Positions 44,033-52,004 of a stretch of 64,000 nt of DNA are shown here, in pieces. The first letter of the stretch is position 1. Each line of letters opens with the position of its first letter. Location: NCBI RefSeq assembly GCF_039522585.1, contig NZ_BAAADR010000023.1; one strand, 5' to 3'. The DNA is from Bisbaumannia salifodinae (lineage in GTDB: Bacteria > Pseudomonadota > Gammaproteobacteria > Pseudomonadales > Halomonadaceae). The position numbers and the translations under genes were made by a program. The notes under the pieces were generated by a model. It was given only the letters and a program-made list of their open reading frames with translations. It was not told the origin of the DNA and searched no databases.

Positions 44033-44269
44033 ATGACGACTGACATTACCGTACCCGCGGACCTCTGGGAGGGCGAGACCGAAGGCGTGATCACCGCCTG
44101 GCTGGTCAATGACGGGGCCGAGGTCGCCCAGGGCGACCTGGTCGCCGAGGTGATGGTGGAGAAGGCCCAGTACGAGATCGAGGCGCCGCACGCCGGGCGA
44201 CTCAGCATCGCCAAGGAAGAGGACGAGGTGGTGAGCAAGGGTAGCCTGATCGCCACCCTGGAAGCCTAA
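44033..44269 (+). CDS. free-standing lipoyl domain protein
   Basis: A 78-residue protein consisting only of a biotinyl/lipoyl-type barrel. Lys44 in VEKAQYEI is at the lipoylation turn, where E2 proteins have DKA; the glycine hinge LVNDGAEVAQGD and C-terminal GSLIATLEA complete the fold. It has no linker or E2 catalytic part. Position between E1 beta and a separate E2 catalytic gene indicates that it is the swinging acyl carrier of a split complex. Confidence 0.88.
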   Translation: MTTDITVPADLWEGETEGVITAWLVNDGAEVAQGDLVAEVMVEKAQYEIEAPHAGRLSIAKEEDEVVSKGSLIATLEA

Positions 44270-44280
44270 GGAGGCTGGAG

Positions 44281-45027
44281 ATGCGATTGGAGACCCCAGA
44301 AACCCAAGTGCCCGCCCCCGAGGGGGCGGATGGCGCCACGGCACCGATCAAGCTGCGCGGCATGCGCGGCATGATCGCCTCGAAGATGCTGCAGAGCCTG
44401 CAGCAGTCGGCCCAGTTGACCCATCACGCCAGCGCCCGCCTGGATGCCTTGCAGGCGTTGCGGAGTCATTGCCGGGTGCGGGGGCTCGCCGTGCCCTCGC
44501 TACAGGACCTGCTGCTGCGTCTGATCGTCCAGACCCTGGCCGATTTCCCGGCCCTCAATGCCACCCTGGAGGAGAACTGCATCACCCGGCATGCCGCGGT
44601 GCATCTGGGGCTGGCGATTCCGCTGCCCGATGACCTGCTGGTGGCTCCGGCGCTCTTCGATGCCCAGGCCCTGCGCCTGGGCGAGTTGCCCAGGGCGCGC
44701 CGGGCGCTGATCGAGCAGGCACGCAGCGGCAGGCTCGGGGTCAAGGCGCTGACCGGCGCGACCTTCACGGTATCCAACCTGGGGCGTTCCCGGGTGCACC
44801 ACTTCACGCCGCTGCTCAACCTGCCCCAGGTGGCGATCCTCGGCATCGGTGGTGTGGAGTCCCGGGCCGTGCCAGACTCGGACGGCTGGCGCGCCGTGGA
44901 GGTGATCGGCCTGTCGCTGACCTTCGACCATCGCGCCGTCAACGGGGCGCCGGCGGCGGCCTTCCTCGATGCCCTCTGCGAGCGTATCGAGGGGCTGGCC
45001 GGCGATGCCTTCGACCCTGAACTCTGA
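44281..45027 (+). CDS. E2 acyltransferase catalytic domain lacking a lipoyl domain
   Basis: A 248-residue 2-oxoacid-dehydrogenase-type acyltransferase. It has only the catalytic domain (KLRGMRGMIASKMLQSLQQ; FTVSNLGRSRVHHFTPLLN) ending in the active-site segment FDHRAVNGAPAAAFL. His217 is the catalytic base; the usual Asp of HRxxDG is Asn221. No lipoyl domain and no clear peripheral-subunit-binding domain are visible. The neighbouring 78-residue lipoyl protein must supply the carrier. No E3 gene is present in the window. Confidence 0.88.
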   Translation: MRLETPETQVPAPEGADGATAPIKLRGMRGMIASKMLQSLQQSAQLTHHASARLDALQALRSHCRVRGLAVPSLQDLLLRLIVQTLADFPALNATLEENCITRHAAVHLGLAIPLPDDLLVAPALFDAQALRLGELPRARRALIEQARSGRLGVKALTGATFTVSNLGRSRVHHFTPLLNLPQVAILGIGGVESRAVPDSDGWRAVEVIGLSLTFDHRAVNGAPAAAFLDALCERIEGLAGDAFDPEL

Positions 45028-45042
45028 TGCGGAGCCTGACCC

Positions 45043-45765
45043 ATGACCCACGCCTTCCCCCTGGAAAGTGACCCCTTGGCCCTGCGGCGCCCCAGCGTGG
45101 CGGAGGGCCTGGCCCTGGAGGAGGCGCTGCTGGAGTCGATCTGCCAGGGCGAGGGCGACGTCGGCCTGGTGGCCTGGTCGCCCCAGGATCGCGCCCTGGT
45201 GATGCCGCGTCGTCACGAGCGCCTGGAAGGCTTTCCCGAGGCGCGGGTGGCGCTCGCGGCGCGGGGCTGGCCGATCCGGTTCCGTTCCACCGGCGGTACC
45301 CCGGTGCCGCAATGTCCGGCGGTGATTAACGTGGCCCTGGCGCTGCGCTGCCGGGTCACGAGCTCCGCCGCCCACCTGGAGTGGGGCTATCACCGCCTGG
45401 GCGACCCCTGGTGCGACTGGTTGCGTGCCCTGGGAGTGGCCGAGGCCAACCTGGGAGCGGCCCCGGGGGCCTACTGCGACGGGCGCTTCAATGTACGTAT
45501 CGGCGAGCGCAAGCTGGTGGGTACCGCCCAGCGCTGGCGGCGGGTGCGGGGCAGCAAGGACATGGCGATGCTGGCTCATGGCGCCATGCAGGCGGGGGAG
45601 ACCCCGGAGGCCCTGGTAGGGGTCGTCAACGCCTTCCAGGCCGCCATTCATGACCCCGAACGCTTCTCGCCGGCTAGCCATATCGCCCTCGGCCAGGTGG
45701 TGCCGGAGGCGCGGGTCGAGGCGGCCCTGCCCGAGCTGCTGGCACGTCTGACCGAGGACGCCTAA
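45043..45765 (+). CDS. lipoate-protein ligase-like (BPL/LplA/LipB family) protein
   Basis: A 240-residue protein of the biotin/lipoate ligase fold. The lipoate-site motif RFRSTGGTPVPQ corresponds to RRxSGGGxVxH, and the lysine in GERKLVGTAQRWR corresponds to the KxxGxA catalytic Lys. The position after the lipoyl and E2 genes suggests a dedicated enzyme that lipoylates the free lipoyl domain. Its 3' end is duplicated at 46.2 kb, and a heavily deleted copy lies at 26.9 kb. Activity (ligase versus transferase) is not determinable from sequence. Confidence 0.83.
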   Translation: MTHAFPLESDPLALRRPSVAEGLALEEALLESICQGEGDVGLVAWSPQDRALVMPRRHERLEGFPEARVALAARGWPIRFRSTGGTPVPQCPAVINVALALRCRVTSSAAHLEWGYHRLGDPWCDWLRALGVAEANLGAAPGAYCDGRFNVRIGERKLVGTAQRWRRVRGSKDMAMLAHGAMQAGETPEALVGVVNAFQAAIHDPERFSPASHIALGQVVPEARVEAALPELLARLTEDA

Positions 45766-45778
45766 GAGGTGATGCGCC

Positions 45779-46135
45779 GTGAGTGACTATACCGACTACC
45801 TTGGGGACGTCTTTTCCGCCTTCGGGCCGATCACGGCGCGGCGGATGTTCGGTGGCTACGGCATCTACCACGATGGCCTGATGTTTGCGCTGGTGGCCGA
45901 CGAGATCCTCTACCTGAAGGCGGATACCCACAGCGTTGGTGCCTTCGAGGCGGAGGGACTCGAGCCCTTCGTTTACGTCAAGGGCGGTCGGCCGGTGCAG
46001 ATGTCCTATTACCAGGCCCCGGAGGCGATCTTCGAGGATGAGGCGCTGGCCGCCGACTGGGCGCGGCGGGCCTTCGACGCCGCCTTGCGCGCTAGGGCGG
46101 GCAAGGAAACGCGGGGCGGGGGTGGACGCCGCTAG
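45779..46135 (+). CDS. TfoX N-terminal domain-like protein
   Basis: A 118-residue protein with the TfoX_N core (ITARRMFGGYGIYHDGLMFALVADEILYLKAD; PVQMSYYQAPEAIFED). The start is GTG at 45779; the nearby ATG at 45772 is out of frame. It lacks the C-terminal TfoX domain, so it is not the full competence regulator. It is 13 bp after the lipoate ligase-like gene and flanked by a duplicated stretch of that gene's 3' end. The role is unknown. Confidence 0.82.
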   Translation: MSDYTDYLGDVFSAFGPITARRMFGGYGIYHDGLMFALVADEILYLKADTHSVGAFEAEGLEPFVYVKGGRPVQMSYYQAPEAIFEDEALAADWARRAFDAALRARAGKETRGGGGRR

Positions 46136-46170
46136 TCCTCGGCCGGGCCGGTGTTGCCCTCGCGCAGCAA

Positions 46171-46305
46171 GCCGCCCACCATGACCCCGAACGCTTCTCG
46201 CCGGCTAGCCATATCGCCCTCGGCCAGGTGGTGCCGGAGGCGCGGGTCGAATCGGCCTTGCCCGAGCTGCTGGCACGTCTGGCCGAGGCGCCTCCCATGG
46301 CGTAA
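46171..46305 (+). pseudogene. duplicated 3' end of the lipoate ligase-like gene
   Basis: About 115 bp, GCCGCC...CATGACCCCGAACGC onward, repeats 45640-45760 almost base for base (offset 531 bp). The frame continues HDPERFSPASHIALGQVV to LARLAEAPPMA and stop, 41 codons. It lacks any start region. The TfoX-like gene lies exactly between the two copies, which suggests a tandem duplication or an insertion event. Confidence 0.85.
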
Positions 46306-46405
46306 CGGCCCTCCCGTCGGCGATAATCCTTCCCGACGGGCTGCGAGCCCTTGCCGATAGGGGGCGGTTCTTGGCCCCCATGGAATAACGCTAAGGTCCC
46401 CCTCC

Positions 46406-47326
46406 ATGAGTCAGAGTCCCCCTTCCATGCGAGCGCTGATTGCCTTCGAGGCCACGGCCCGTCTTGGCTCGATGACGGCGGCCGCCGAGGAGGAGGGCAC
46501 CACCCAGCCGACGATATCGCAGCGTATTCGTGTGCTGGAGGAGCACCTGGGGCTACCGCTGTTCAATCGCAAGGGAGGGCGCCTGACCCTTAGCGCCCAG
46601 GGCGAACGCTTCCATCGGGAGATCGCCCCCGGCCTCAAGGAGATCCGCCAGGCCTGCGAGCGGCTGATGCGCCACGGTGAGCGCCCCCCGCCCGCGGTGG
46701 CGATCGCCGCCGGCTCGGGCTTTATGCACCTGTGGCTGCGGCCGCGGCTGCCGGCGCTCAAGCGGGCCTTTCCGGATTTCACCTTCAAGCTGCTGCCTAC
46801 CGATCGGGCCGATGACCCCGCCCTGCAGGCCGCCGATATCGCCATCCGCTTCGGCCCCTATATGGCGCAGGAGCCGGGACGGCGGGTGGCCAGCGAGGCG
46901 GTCTTCCCCGTCTGCAGCCCCGACTACGCCAGCGAGCATGGCCTGGCGGGCACCCTGACGGCCTCTGACCTGACGCGGCTGTCGCTGCTGCACCAGGACA
47001 TCAAGGATCCGCGCTGGCTCGACTGGGCACAGTGGTGCCGGCAGGCCGGCCTGAGCCTGACGCCGGAGGAGGACGCCTTCTCCTACCATAACTACGCCTT
47101 GCTGCTGAATGCCGCCCTGGCTCACCAGGGCGTGGCGCTGGGCTGGTCGCTCCTCGTCGAGGATTACCTGGCCAGCGGCGAGCTGATCGCCCTGGGGCCC
47201 CGGGTGATGCGCCAGGACTATGGCTACTGGCTCAGCGTCAAGCATCACCGCAGCGCGCTGGTCGAGCCGATCGGCGACTGGCTGCTCGACGCCGTCCATC
47301 GCGCCCCGTCGGGGGCCAATGCCTGA
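46406..47326 (+). CDS. LysR-family (GcvA-like) transcriptional regulator
   Basis: A 306-residue LysR-type regulator. The helix-turn-helix (SMTAAAEEEGTTQPTISQRIRVLEEHLG) is at residues 20-47, with LFNRKGGRLTLSAQG after it. The effector domain reads AIAAGSGFMHLWLRPRLPALKRAFPDF and AADIAIRFGPY, typical of the GcvA subgroup. It converges on the TmpA/TmpB-like pair with a 33-bp gap. TmpAB loci carry LysR regulators, so it may control phosphonate use; no operator was identified. Confidence 0.9.
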   Translation: MSQSPPSMRALIAFEATARLGSMTAAAEEEGTTQPTISQRIRVLEEHLGLPLFNRKGGRLTLSAQGERFHREIAPGLKEIRQACERLMRHGERPPPAVAIAAGSGFMHLWLRPRLPALKRAFPDFTFKLLPTDRADDPALQAADIAIRFGPYMAQEPGRRVASEAVFPVCSPDYASEHGLAGTLTASDLTRLSLLHQDIKDPRWLDWAQWCRQAGLSLTPEEDAFSYHNYALLLNAALAHQGVALGWSLLVEDYLASGELIALGPRVMRQDYGYWLSVKHHRSALVEPIGDWLLDAVHRAPSGANA

Positions 47327-47359
47327 CGGGGGCGTTGGCGTCGAATCCGGGATGGCGCG

Positions 47360-47947
47360 TTACGCTTCCAGCGGATGCTCCTCGCCGATCACCGCCGGAT
47401 CGAAGGGCGGGCGCGAGAACACCCGGCGCAGCATCGGCTCGAAGTGCTCGAGCGGCGGCGTCGGGTAGTCCGGGTCGAAGGCGGCCTGGTCGTAGCGCTC
47501 GCAGAAGTCGACGCAGCTCTGGTACCAGGGGTGATCCCGGTAACGGTCCCGTTCATGCGGGTCCTCGCCGAAGTGGTGGGCGTAGTAGACCTTCTGGAAG
47601 AGGCCGTGGTGGTGCACCACCCAGGTGACTTCGCCGCGCACATAGGGGCGAATGATCGCCGCGGCCAGTTGGGAGTGGTTGTAGGGTGCCAGCTCGTCGC
47701 CGAGATCGTGCAGCAGGGCGCCGACGATCATGTCCTCGTCGGCGCCGTCGGCCTCGGCACGGGCGGCGGACTGCAGCGAATGCTCCAGCCGTGAGACCCG
47801 GTAGCCGCTCAGGCCGTGTTCCAGGTGGCGCAGCGCCCGCAGCAGGCGATCCACCAGGCCCCGGTTGAACTCGGCTTCCAGGCCCTCGAGAAAGACGTAC
47901 TCTTCCCGGGTGCCCTCCTTCATCTGTCGGAACGCGACCTGTTCCAT
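47360..47947 (-). CDS. tmpB: HD-domain mixed-valent di-iron oxygenase, TmpB-like
   Basis: A 195-residue HD-fold protein (EHSLQSAARAEADGADEDMIV; GALLHDLGDELAPYNHSQLA; VTWVVHHHGLFQKVYYAHHFG). The His and Asp ligands of a di-iron site and an N-terminal Tyr/Glu-containing segment (REEYVFLEGLEAEF) fit the PhnZ/TmpB oxygenases rather than phosphohydrolases. TmpB cleaves (R)-1-hydroxy-2-(trimethylammonio)ethylphosphonate to glycine betaine and phosphate. The start abuts the tmpA stop (TGAATG). Family resemblance comes from memory of TmpB, so the assignment to this substrate is probable, not certain. Confidence 0.78.
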   Translation of the reverse strand: MEQVAFRQMKEGTREEYVFLEGLEAEFNRGLVDRLLRALRHLEHGLSGYRVSRLEHSLQSAARAEADGADEDMIVGALLHDLGDELAPYNHSQLAAAIIRPYVRGEVTWVVHHHGLFQKVYYAHHFGEDPHERDRYRDHPWYQSCVDFCERYDQAAFDPDYPTPPLEHFEPMLRRVFSRPPFDPAVIGEEHPLEA

Positions 47948-49081
47948 TCAGGCGACCTCCTCGATCGAATCACGGTGTTTCAAGAGGCTCGCGAAGCGCT
48001 CGCGCGGGCCGTCGGTGTCGAGATAGCAGCCCTGCAGGTGGCGATGCCCCTCGTTGGCGTCGTAGCCGGTGCGCCCGTGCAGCACGCGGCTGTTGTCGAA
48101 CAGCATCAGCTCGCCGGCCTCGAGAGCGAAGCGCACCTGGTAGGCCGGGTCCGAGAACAGCTCGCCGAGCCGCTGGCGGGCGCGGTGGAACAGCCGCGTC
48201 TGGGCATCGCAGAGCAGCGGCAGGGCGTCCAGGCGCGGGCTGTAGTGGACCCCGGTAGGATGGCCGTCGTCGTCGCTCTGGATCATGGTGCGGTGGGTGA
48301 CCAGCTCGGTGCCGGCATCGATGAAGCGGAAGCGTACCGGGAGGGTCTTGAGCAGCGCGTAGCCCTCGGGTGTTTCCTCACGTAGCCGTTCGAGGACCTT
48401 GAGGCTGTCGACCAGGGTCGAGAGCCCCCCGCGGGTCTCGTTGACCAGGCAGTGCAGCAGTTGGATGCCCGGCACCGGATTGCGATAGGGGTTGTCGGTA
48501 TGCGGGCCCAGCGCCACGCTGCGATAGGCCAGGTCGTTGCCGCTCGGCCGCGAGTAGACCTCGAAGTAGCGGCCGAAGTTGGTCTCCTTGACGTAGCCAT
48601 AGTGGCCGCCGACCTGAAGGATGCGTTCGGGGTCGGTGGGCACGCCATGCAGAATGAGATAGCCGTAGCGCAGGTAGGCTTCCAGGGAGGTGCGGAAGAC
48701 GTTTGGCTCTTCGAGCACCCGCCGCCAGTCGAAGCGCACATGCGCCTGATCCAGGCTGGCGTCCCAGGGCTCGGCGGCCGGGAAGCGCGTGGTGCCGTCC
48801 AGTTCGGCGGCCAGCCGGCGGAGATCATAGGTCTCGCGATGGCCATCGCTGAACGCAAGTGTCGCATGGTGCTCGTCGATTGGGGTGGCACTTTCGAGCG
48901 TCAGCGCCGCATCGATGGCGTGGGAGTCGAACAGGCGCTGCTGGGTCATCGGCTCCAACTGGTCGGGCGCCTGGGTCCGTTCGCGTAGCCACAGTGGGCT
49001 GAGTTCCCGTGGTCGCTCCCCGTCGTCGAGGACGATCGATGGCGGTTGCTCGTGAATGACGAACGCATGGCGGACGGACAT
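47948..49081 (-). CDS. tmpA: Fe(II)/2-oxoglutarate dioxygenase, TmpA-like (gamma-butyrobetaine hydroxylase fold)
   Basis: A 377-residue oxygenase. An N-terminal DUF971-like domain (residues 1-95, SPLWLRERTQ...QQRLFD) precedes the TauD/BBOX core with the facial triad: His and Asp in LGPHTDNPYRNPVPGIQLLHCL and the distal His in LFDNSRVLHGRTGYD. Such proteins were long annotated as gamma-butyrobetaine hydroxylases. TmpA hydroxylates 2-trimethylaminoethylphosphonate at C1, and the adjoining TmpB-like gene supports that over carnitine synthesis. Product glycine betaine is an osmolyte useful to a halophile. Confidence 0.8.
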   Translation of the reverse strand: MSVRHAFVIHEQPPSIVLDDGERPRELSPLWLRERTQAPDQLEPMTQQRLFDSHAIDAALTLESATPIDEHHATLAFSDGHRETYDLRRLAAELDGTTRFPAAEPWDASLDQAHVRFDWRRVLEEPNVFRTSLEAYLRYGYLILHGVPTDPERILQVGGHYGYVKETNFGRYFEVYSRPSGNDLAYRSVALGPHTDNPYRNPVPGIQLLHCLVNETRGGLSTLVDSLKVLERLREETPEGYALLKTLPVRFRFIDAGTELVTHRTMIQSDDDGHPTGVHYSPRLDALPLLCDAQTRLFHRARQRLGELFSDPAYQVRFALEAGELMLFDNSRVLHGRTGYDANEGHRHLQGCYLDTDGPRERFASLLKHRDSIEEVA

Positions 49082-49205
49082 GTCGGGCTTCCTCGGTTGG
49101 CTCGGGTCATCATGCTGGCGATCGCTGGCATGGTGACGGACGAGCCAAGGCCGGACTAGGGCCGGTCCCTTATCCCTCGGTATGCAATTTTCTTATGCCT
49201 CTTTC

Positions 49206-49622
49206 CTATGCTTCCGCCTCGGGCGGCCCCTTGAGCTCGACGGTATTGCCTTCCGGGTCCTGCAGATAGAGGGAGGGGCCGTAACCCTCGGCGCCATAGC
49301 GGCGCTGGGTGTCGCCGGCCTCGATGCCATGGACGGCGAGATGCTCCCGGATCGCCCCCTCGTCGAAGGGCGCCAGGCGCAGGCAGAAGTGATCCAGGTT
49401 ATGGCCCTCGCGCCCCGGGGCCGGCCCGCCGCGACGGCCCAAAGGGCCGTCCACGGGGACCAGGTCGATCAGGGCGTCGCCGGCGCGCAGCTGGATCAGG
49501 CCGAGCTCGTCCTGGCGCTTCTCCAGCTCACAGCCCAGCGCTTCGATATAGAAGGCCAGCATGGCCTTCTCGTCGCGGATACGCAGCACCAGATGGTCGA
49601 TACCGCGGATGGGCAGGGTCAT
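49206..49622 (-). CDS. VOC-family (glyoxalase-fold) protein
   Basis: A 138-residue vicinal-oxygen-chelate protein. Two beta-alpha-beta modules are visible: IDHLVLRIRDEKAMLAFYIEALG at residues 8-30 and HNLDHFCLRLAPFD near residue 74, ending in YLQDPEGNTVELKGP. The metal ligands His and Glu at the expected places (IDHLVLR and VELK) are kept. The stop of the preceding racemase-family gene overlaps its start by 4 bp, so it belongs to the same pathway. The substrate is unknown. Confidence 0.85.
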   Translation of the reverse strand: MTLPIRGIDHLVLRIRDEKAMLAFYIEALGCELEKRQDELGLIQLRAGDALIDLVPVDGPLGRRGGPAPGREGHNLDHFCLRLAPFDEGAIREHLAVHGIEAGDTQRRYGAEGYGPSLYLQDPEGNTVELKGPPEAEA

Positions 49623-50680
49623 GGCGCCTCCTGTCGGGTATCCGGCCGGTCATCCTCCAGAATATGGCGCAGGCCGGCGCACTCCACCAGGGGGTCGTCG
49701 CAGTTGACCACCACCTGGGTATGCCCCAGCACATAGCCCTTGCCGGTGATGGTGTTCTCCACCACGCTGTGCTCGCCCGCCTGATGGGTGCCGGTGAAGG
49801 TGCCGATAAAGCCGGTCTCGCGCAGGGAAACCGTCTCCAGGCGGTCGCCGGGCTGGATGCGCCCCTCGTGGTGCATCAGCGCCAGGCGCGCCGAGGTGCC
49901 GGTACCGGTGGTGCTGCGGCAGATCACCCCCGGGTGCACATAGGTGGTGGAGCGGGAGCGGTAGAAGTCGTCGGCGACCCGTTCCACCGGGCCCATGAAG
50001 TGCAGGAAGGGCAGGGGGCCCACGTCGCCCAGGGTGTAGTGGGAGAAGCCCCGCTCGGCCTGGATCGCCTCGACGATCTTGTGGGCGCAGTCGGCCAGCC
50101 GGCGCTCCTCGTCCCGGGTCAGGTCGAAGCCCAGCTCGGCGGCCTCCACCAGGGCGTAGAAGCCGCCGCTGTAGGCCACCGAGTAGGTGACGTCACCCAG
50201 CTCCGGCACATGGATCGATGCCCGATGGGTGTCGATATAGCTGGGCAGCCCCTCGCAGGTGATCGCCTCCACCACGCCGTTCTCCACCTTGGCCTCGATA
50301 GCGACCAGGCCCGCCGGCGCCTCCAGCTTGAAGCGCTGGACGCCCTCGCGCTTGGGCACGATGCCCGCCTCCAGCACCGCCGTGGCGGTGCAGATGGTGT
50401 TGGAGCCGGAATAGATGGGGTAGCCCATCACCTCCATGATGATATAGCCCGCCGCCGCCTCCGGGTCGGTGGCCGGCACGATCAGGTCCACCGACATCTC
50501 GGGGATGCCGTAGGGCTCGAAGAGCAGCAGCTGGCGCAGGCCGTCGGCGTCGTCGCGCAGGTAGTGCATCTGCTCGCGCACCGTGGCGCCGGGCAGCGGG
50601 CCGATGCCGCCCAGCACGATGCGGCTGACGTCGCCGCCGGCGTGGGTGTCCATCATCTGGAAGGTCAGCGGCCGGCTCAT
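49619..50680 (-). CDS. proline racemase-superfamily protein with Ser/Thr active-site pair
   Basis: A 353-residue protein starting MSRPLTFQMMDTHAGGD. The fold motifs of proline racemase, 4-hydroxyproline 2-epimerase and trans-3-hydroxyproline dehydratase are present. The first catalytic Cys (MCGH in relatives) is Ser in IYSGSNTIC and the second (PCGTGTSA) is Thr in RSTTGTGTSARLAL. Thr at the second site is the dehydratase pattern; Ser at the first is unusual in combination. Likely a dehydratase or epimerase of a hydroxyproline-like or other cyclic imino acid. It overlaps both neighbours by 4 bp. Confidence 0.82.
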   Translation of the reverse strand: MSRPLTFQMMDTHAGGDVSRIVLGGIGPLPGATVREQMHYLRDDADGLRQLLLFEPYGIPEMSVDLIVPATDPEAAAGYIIMEVMGYPIYSGSNTICTATAVLEAGIVPKREGVQRFKLEAPAGLVAIEAKVENGVVEAITCEGLPSYIDTHRASIHVPELGDVTYSVAYSGGFYALVEAAELGFDLTRDEERRLADCAHKIVEAIQAERGFSHYTLGDVGPLPFLHFMGPVERVADDFYRSRSTTYVHPGVICRSTTGTGTSARLALMHHEGRIQPGDRLETVSLRETGFIGTFTGTHQAGEHSVVENTITGKGYVLGHTQVVVNCDDPLVECAGLRHILEDDRPDTRQEAP

Positions 50681-51876
50681 GCGGACGGCTCCTGAGTTGA
50701 GGAGGTGGTCGAGGCGAGGGCGAAGGGGGCGCCGTGCTCGTCCCACTGGGCGTCGGGAACGATCACGATCTTGCCCAGGAAGTTGCTGCCGCGGTTGACG
50801 AAGTAGCGCTCGGCGGCGTGCAGCTCGGAGAGCGGGAAGGCGCCATGCAGCACCGGCTTGAGCCGGCCCTCGCGGATCCAGGCGATCAACTGCTCGGCCT
50901 CCTCCCGGGTGCCGTGGGAGACGCCGAAGATCTGCACCTGGTAGAGGTAGATGCGCGTCCACATGATCTCGCTCACATTGCCACCGCTGGCCCCGGCGAT
51001 GGAGAGCCGCGGGTAGCTGGTGCGGGCGGTCATGTCCTGGATCATGGTGTCGATAAAGCGGTCGGTCATCTCGCCGCCGACCAGGTCCATCACCGCATCG
51101 ATGGGGGCGCCGCCGGTGGCGGCGAGCACCCGCCCGACGAAGGTCGGCAGGTCGCCGCGGTCGATCACCGCCTCGGCGCCCAGGGCCTTGAGCGCCTCGG
51201 CCTTCTCCGGCTGGCTCACCGCATAGGGAATCGCCCCGACGATGCGGCACAGCTGGATCAGCGCGGTGCCCACGCCGCCGCTGGCGCCGCTGACCAGGAC
51301 CCGCTCGCCGCTCGCGACCCTGGCCGAGGTCATCATATGGTAGGCGGTCTGGTAGGAGCACATGCCCATGGCGGCGAGCTCCGCATCGCGGAGTTCCGGG
51401 TTGGGCACCCGGTGGAACTGGTCCGCAGGCAGGGCCACGTACTCGGCATAGCCGCCGTCGGCGCCGTGGCCGTAATAGTCCGGGGTCAGATTGATATCGC
51501 GCCGGGCATCCGGGTAGAGGTTGAAGTCGAGCAGGCCGCGCTCGCCGATGCGTGCGGCGTCGACGCCCTCGCCCACCGCCACCACGCGGCCGGCGATATC
51601 GGCGCCCTGGATGCGCGGGAAGGTCAGGGTCGGCTCGCCGCCCATGGCGAAGGAGGTCACCTCGCCCTTCTCCTTGGTGGGGTAGAGCCCCTCACGGGCC
51701 TTGCGGTCGGTGTTGTTCTTGGCGGTGGCGGTGACCCGCACCAGCACCTCGCCCGGCCCCGGCGTGGGGACGGGAACGTCGTCGCGATAGACCAGCTTGT
51801 CCACGTCGCCATGGCCGGTGAGCACCATGGCGGCCATGGTGGCGGGAATCGCCTCGGGAGAGGGGGTGTCGTGCAT
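50677..51876 (-). CDS. zinc-type medium-chain alcohol dehydrogenase / quinone reductase-like protein
   Basis: A 399-residue member of the MDR superfamily. The GroES-like domain opens at PGPGEVLVRVTATAKNNTDRK and contains IQGADIAGRVVAVGEGV. The nucleotide-binding domain starts at VLVSGASGGVGTALIQLCRIVG. The GHE zinc motif of classical alcohol dehydrogenases is replaced by GADI, so it is a quinone-oxidoreductase-like form. It starts MHDTPSPEAI and is first in the operon with the racemase-superfamily and VOC genes. It probably handles an enone or alcohol from that pathway. Confidence 0.85.
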   Translation of the reverse strand: MHDTPSPEAIPATMAAMVLTGHGDVDKLVYRDDVPVPTPGPGEVLVRVTATAKNNTDRKAREGLYPTKEKGEVTSFAMGGEPTLTFPRIQGADIAGRVVAVGEGVDAARIGERGLLDFNLYPDARRDINLTPDYYGHGADGGYAEYVALPADQFHRVPNPELRDAELAAMGMCSYQTAYHMMTSARVASGERVLVSGASGGVGTALIQLCRIVGAIPYAVSQPEKAEALKALGAEAVIDRGDLPTFVGRVLAATGGAPIDAVMDLVGGEMTDRFIDTMIQDMTARTSYPRLSIAGASGGNVSEIMWTRIYLYQVQIFGVSHGTREEAEQLIAWIREGRLKPVLHGAFPLSELHAAERYFVNRGSNFLGKIVIVPDAQWDEHGAPFALASTTSSTQEPSA

Positions 51877-52004
51877 CGGCGTGCTTCCTGAATAGGGGGA
51901 GTTCCCTGCTGACGATAGCAGAGCGGCTCAGACGCACCGATGGGGATTTTTTCGGTTTGTGGGGCGGATTCGCCGGGAATTTTTTGTCTCGCCGCCGGGC
52001 CGGC

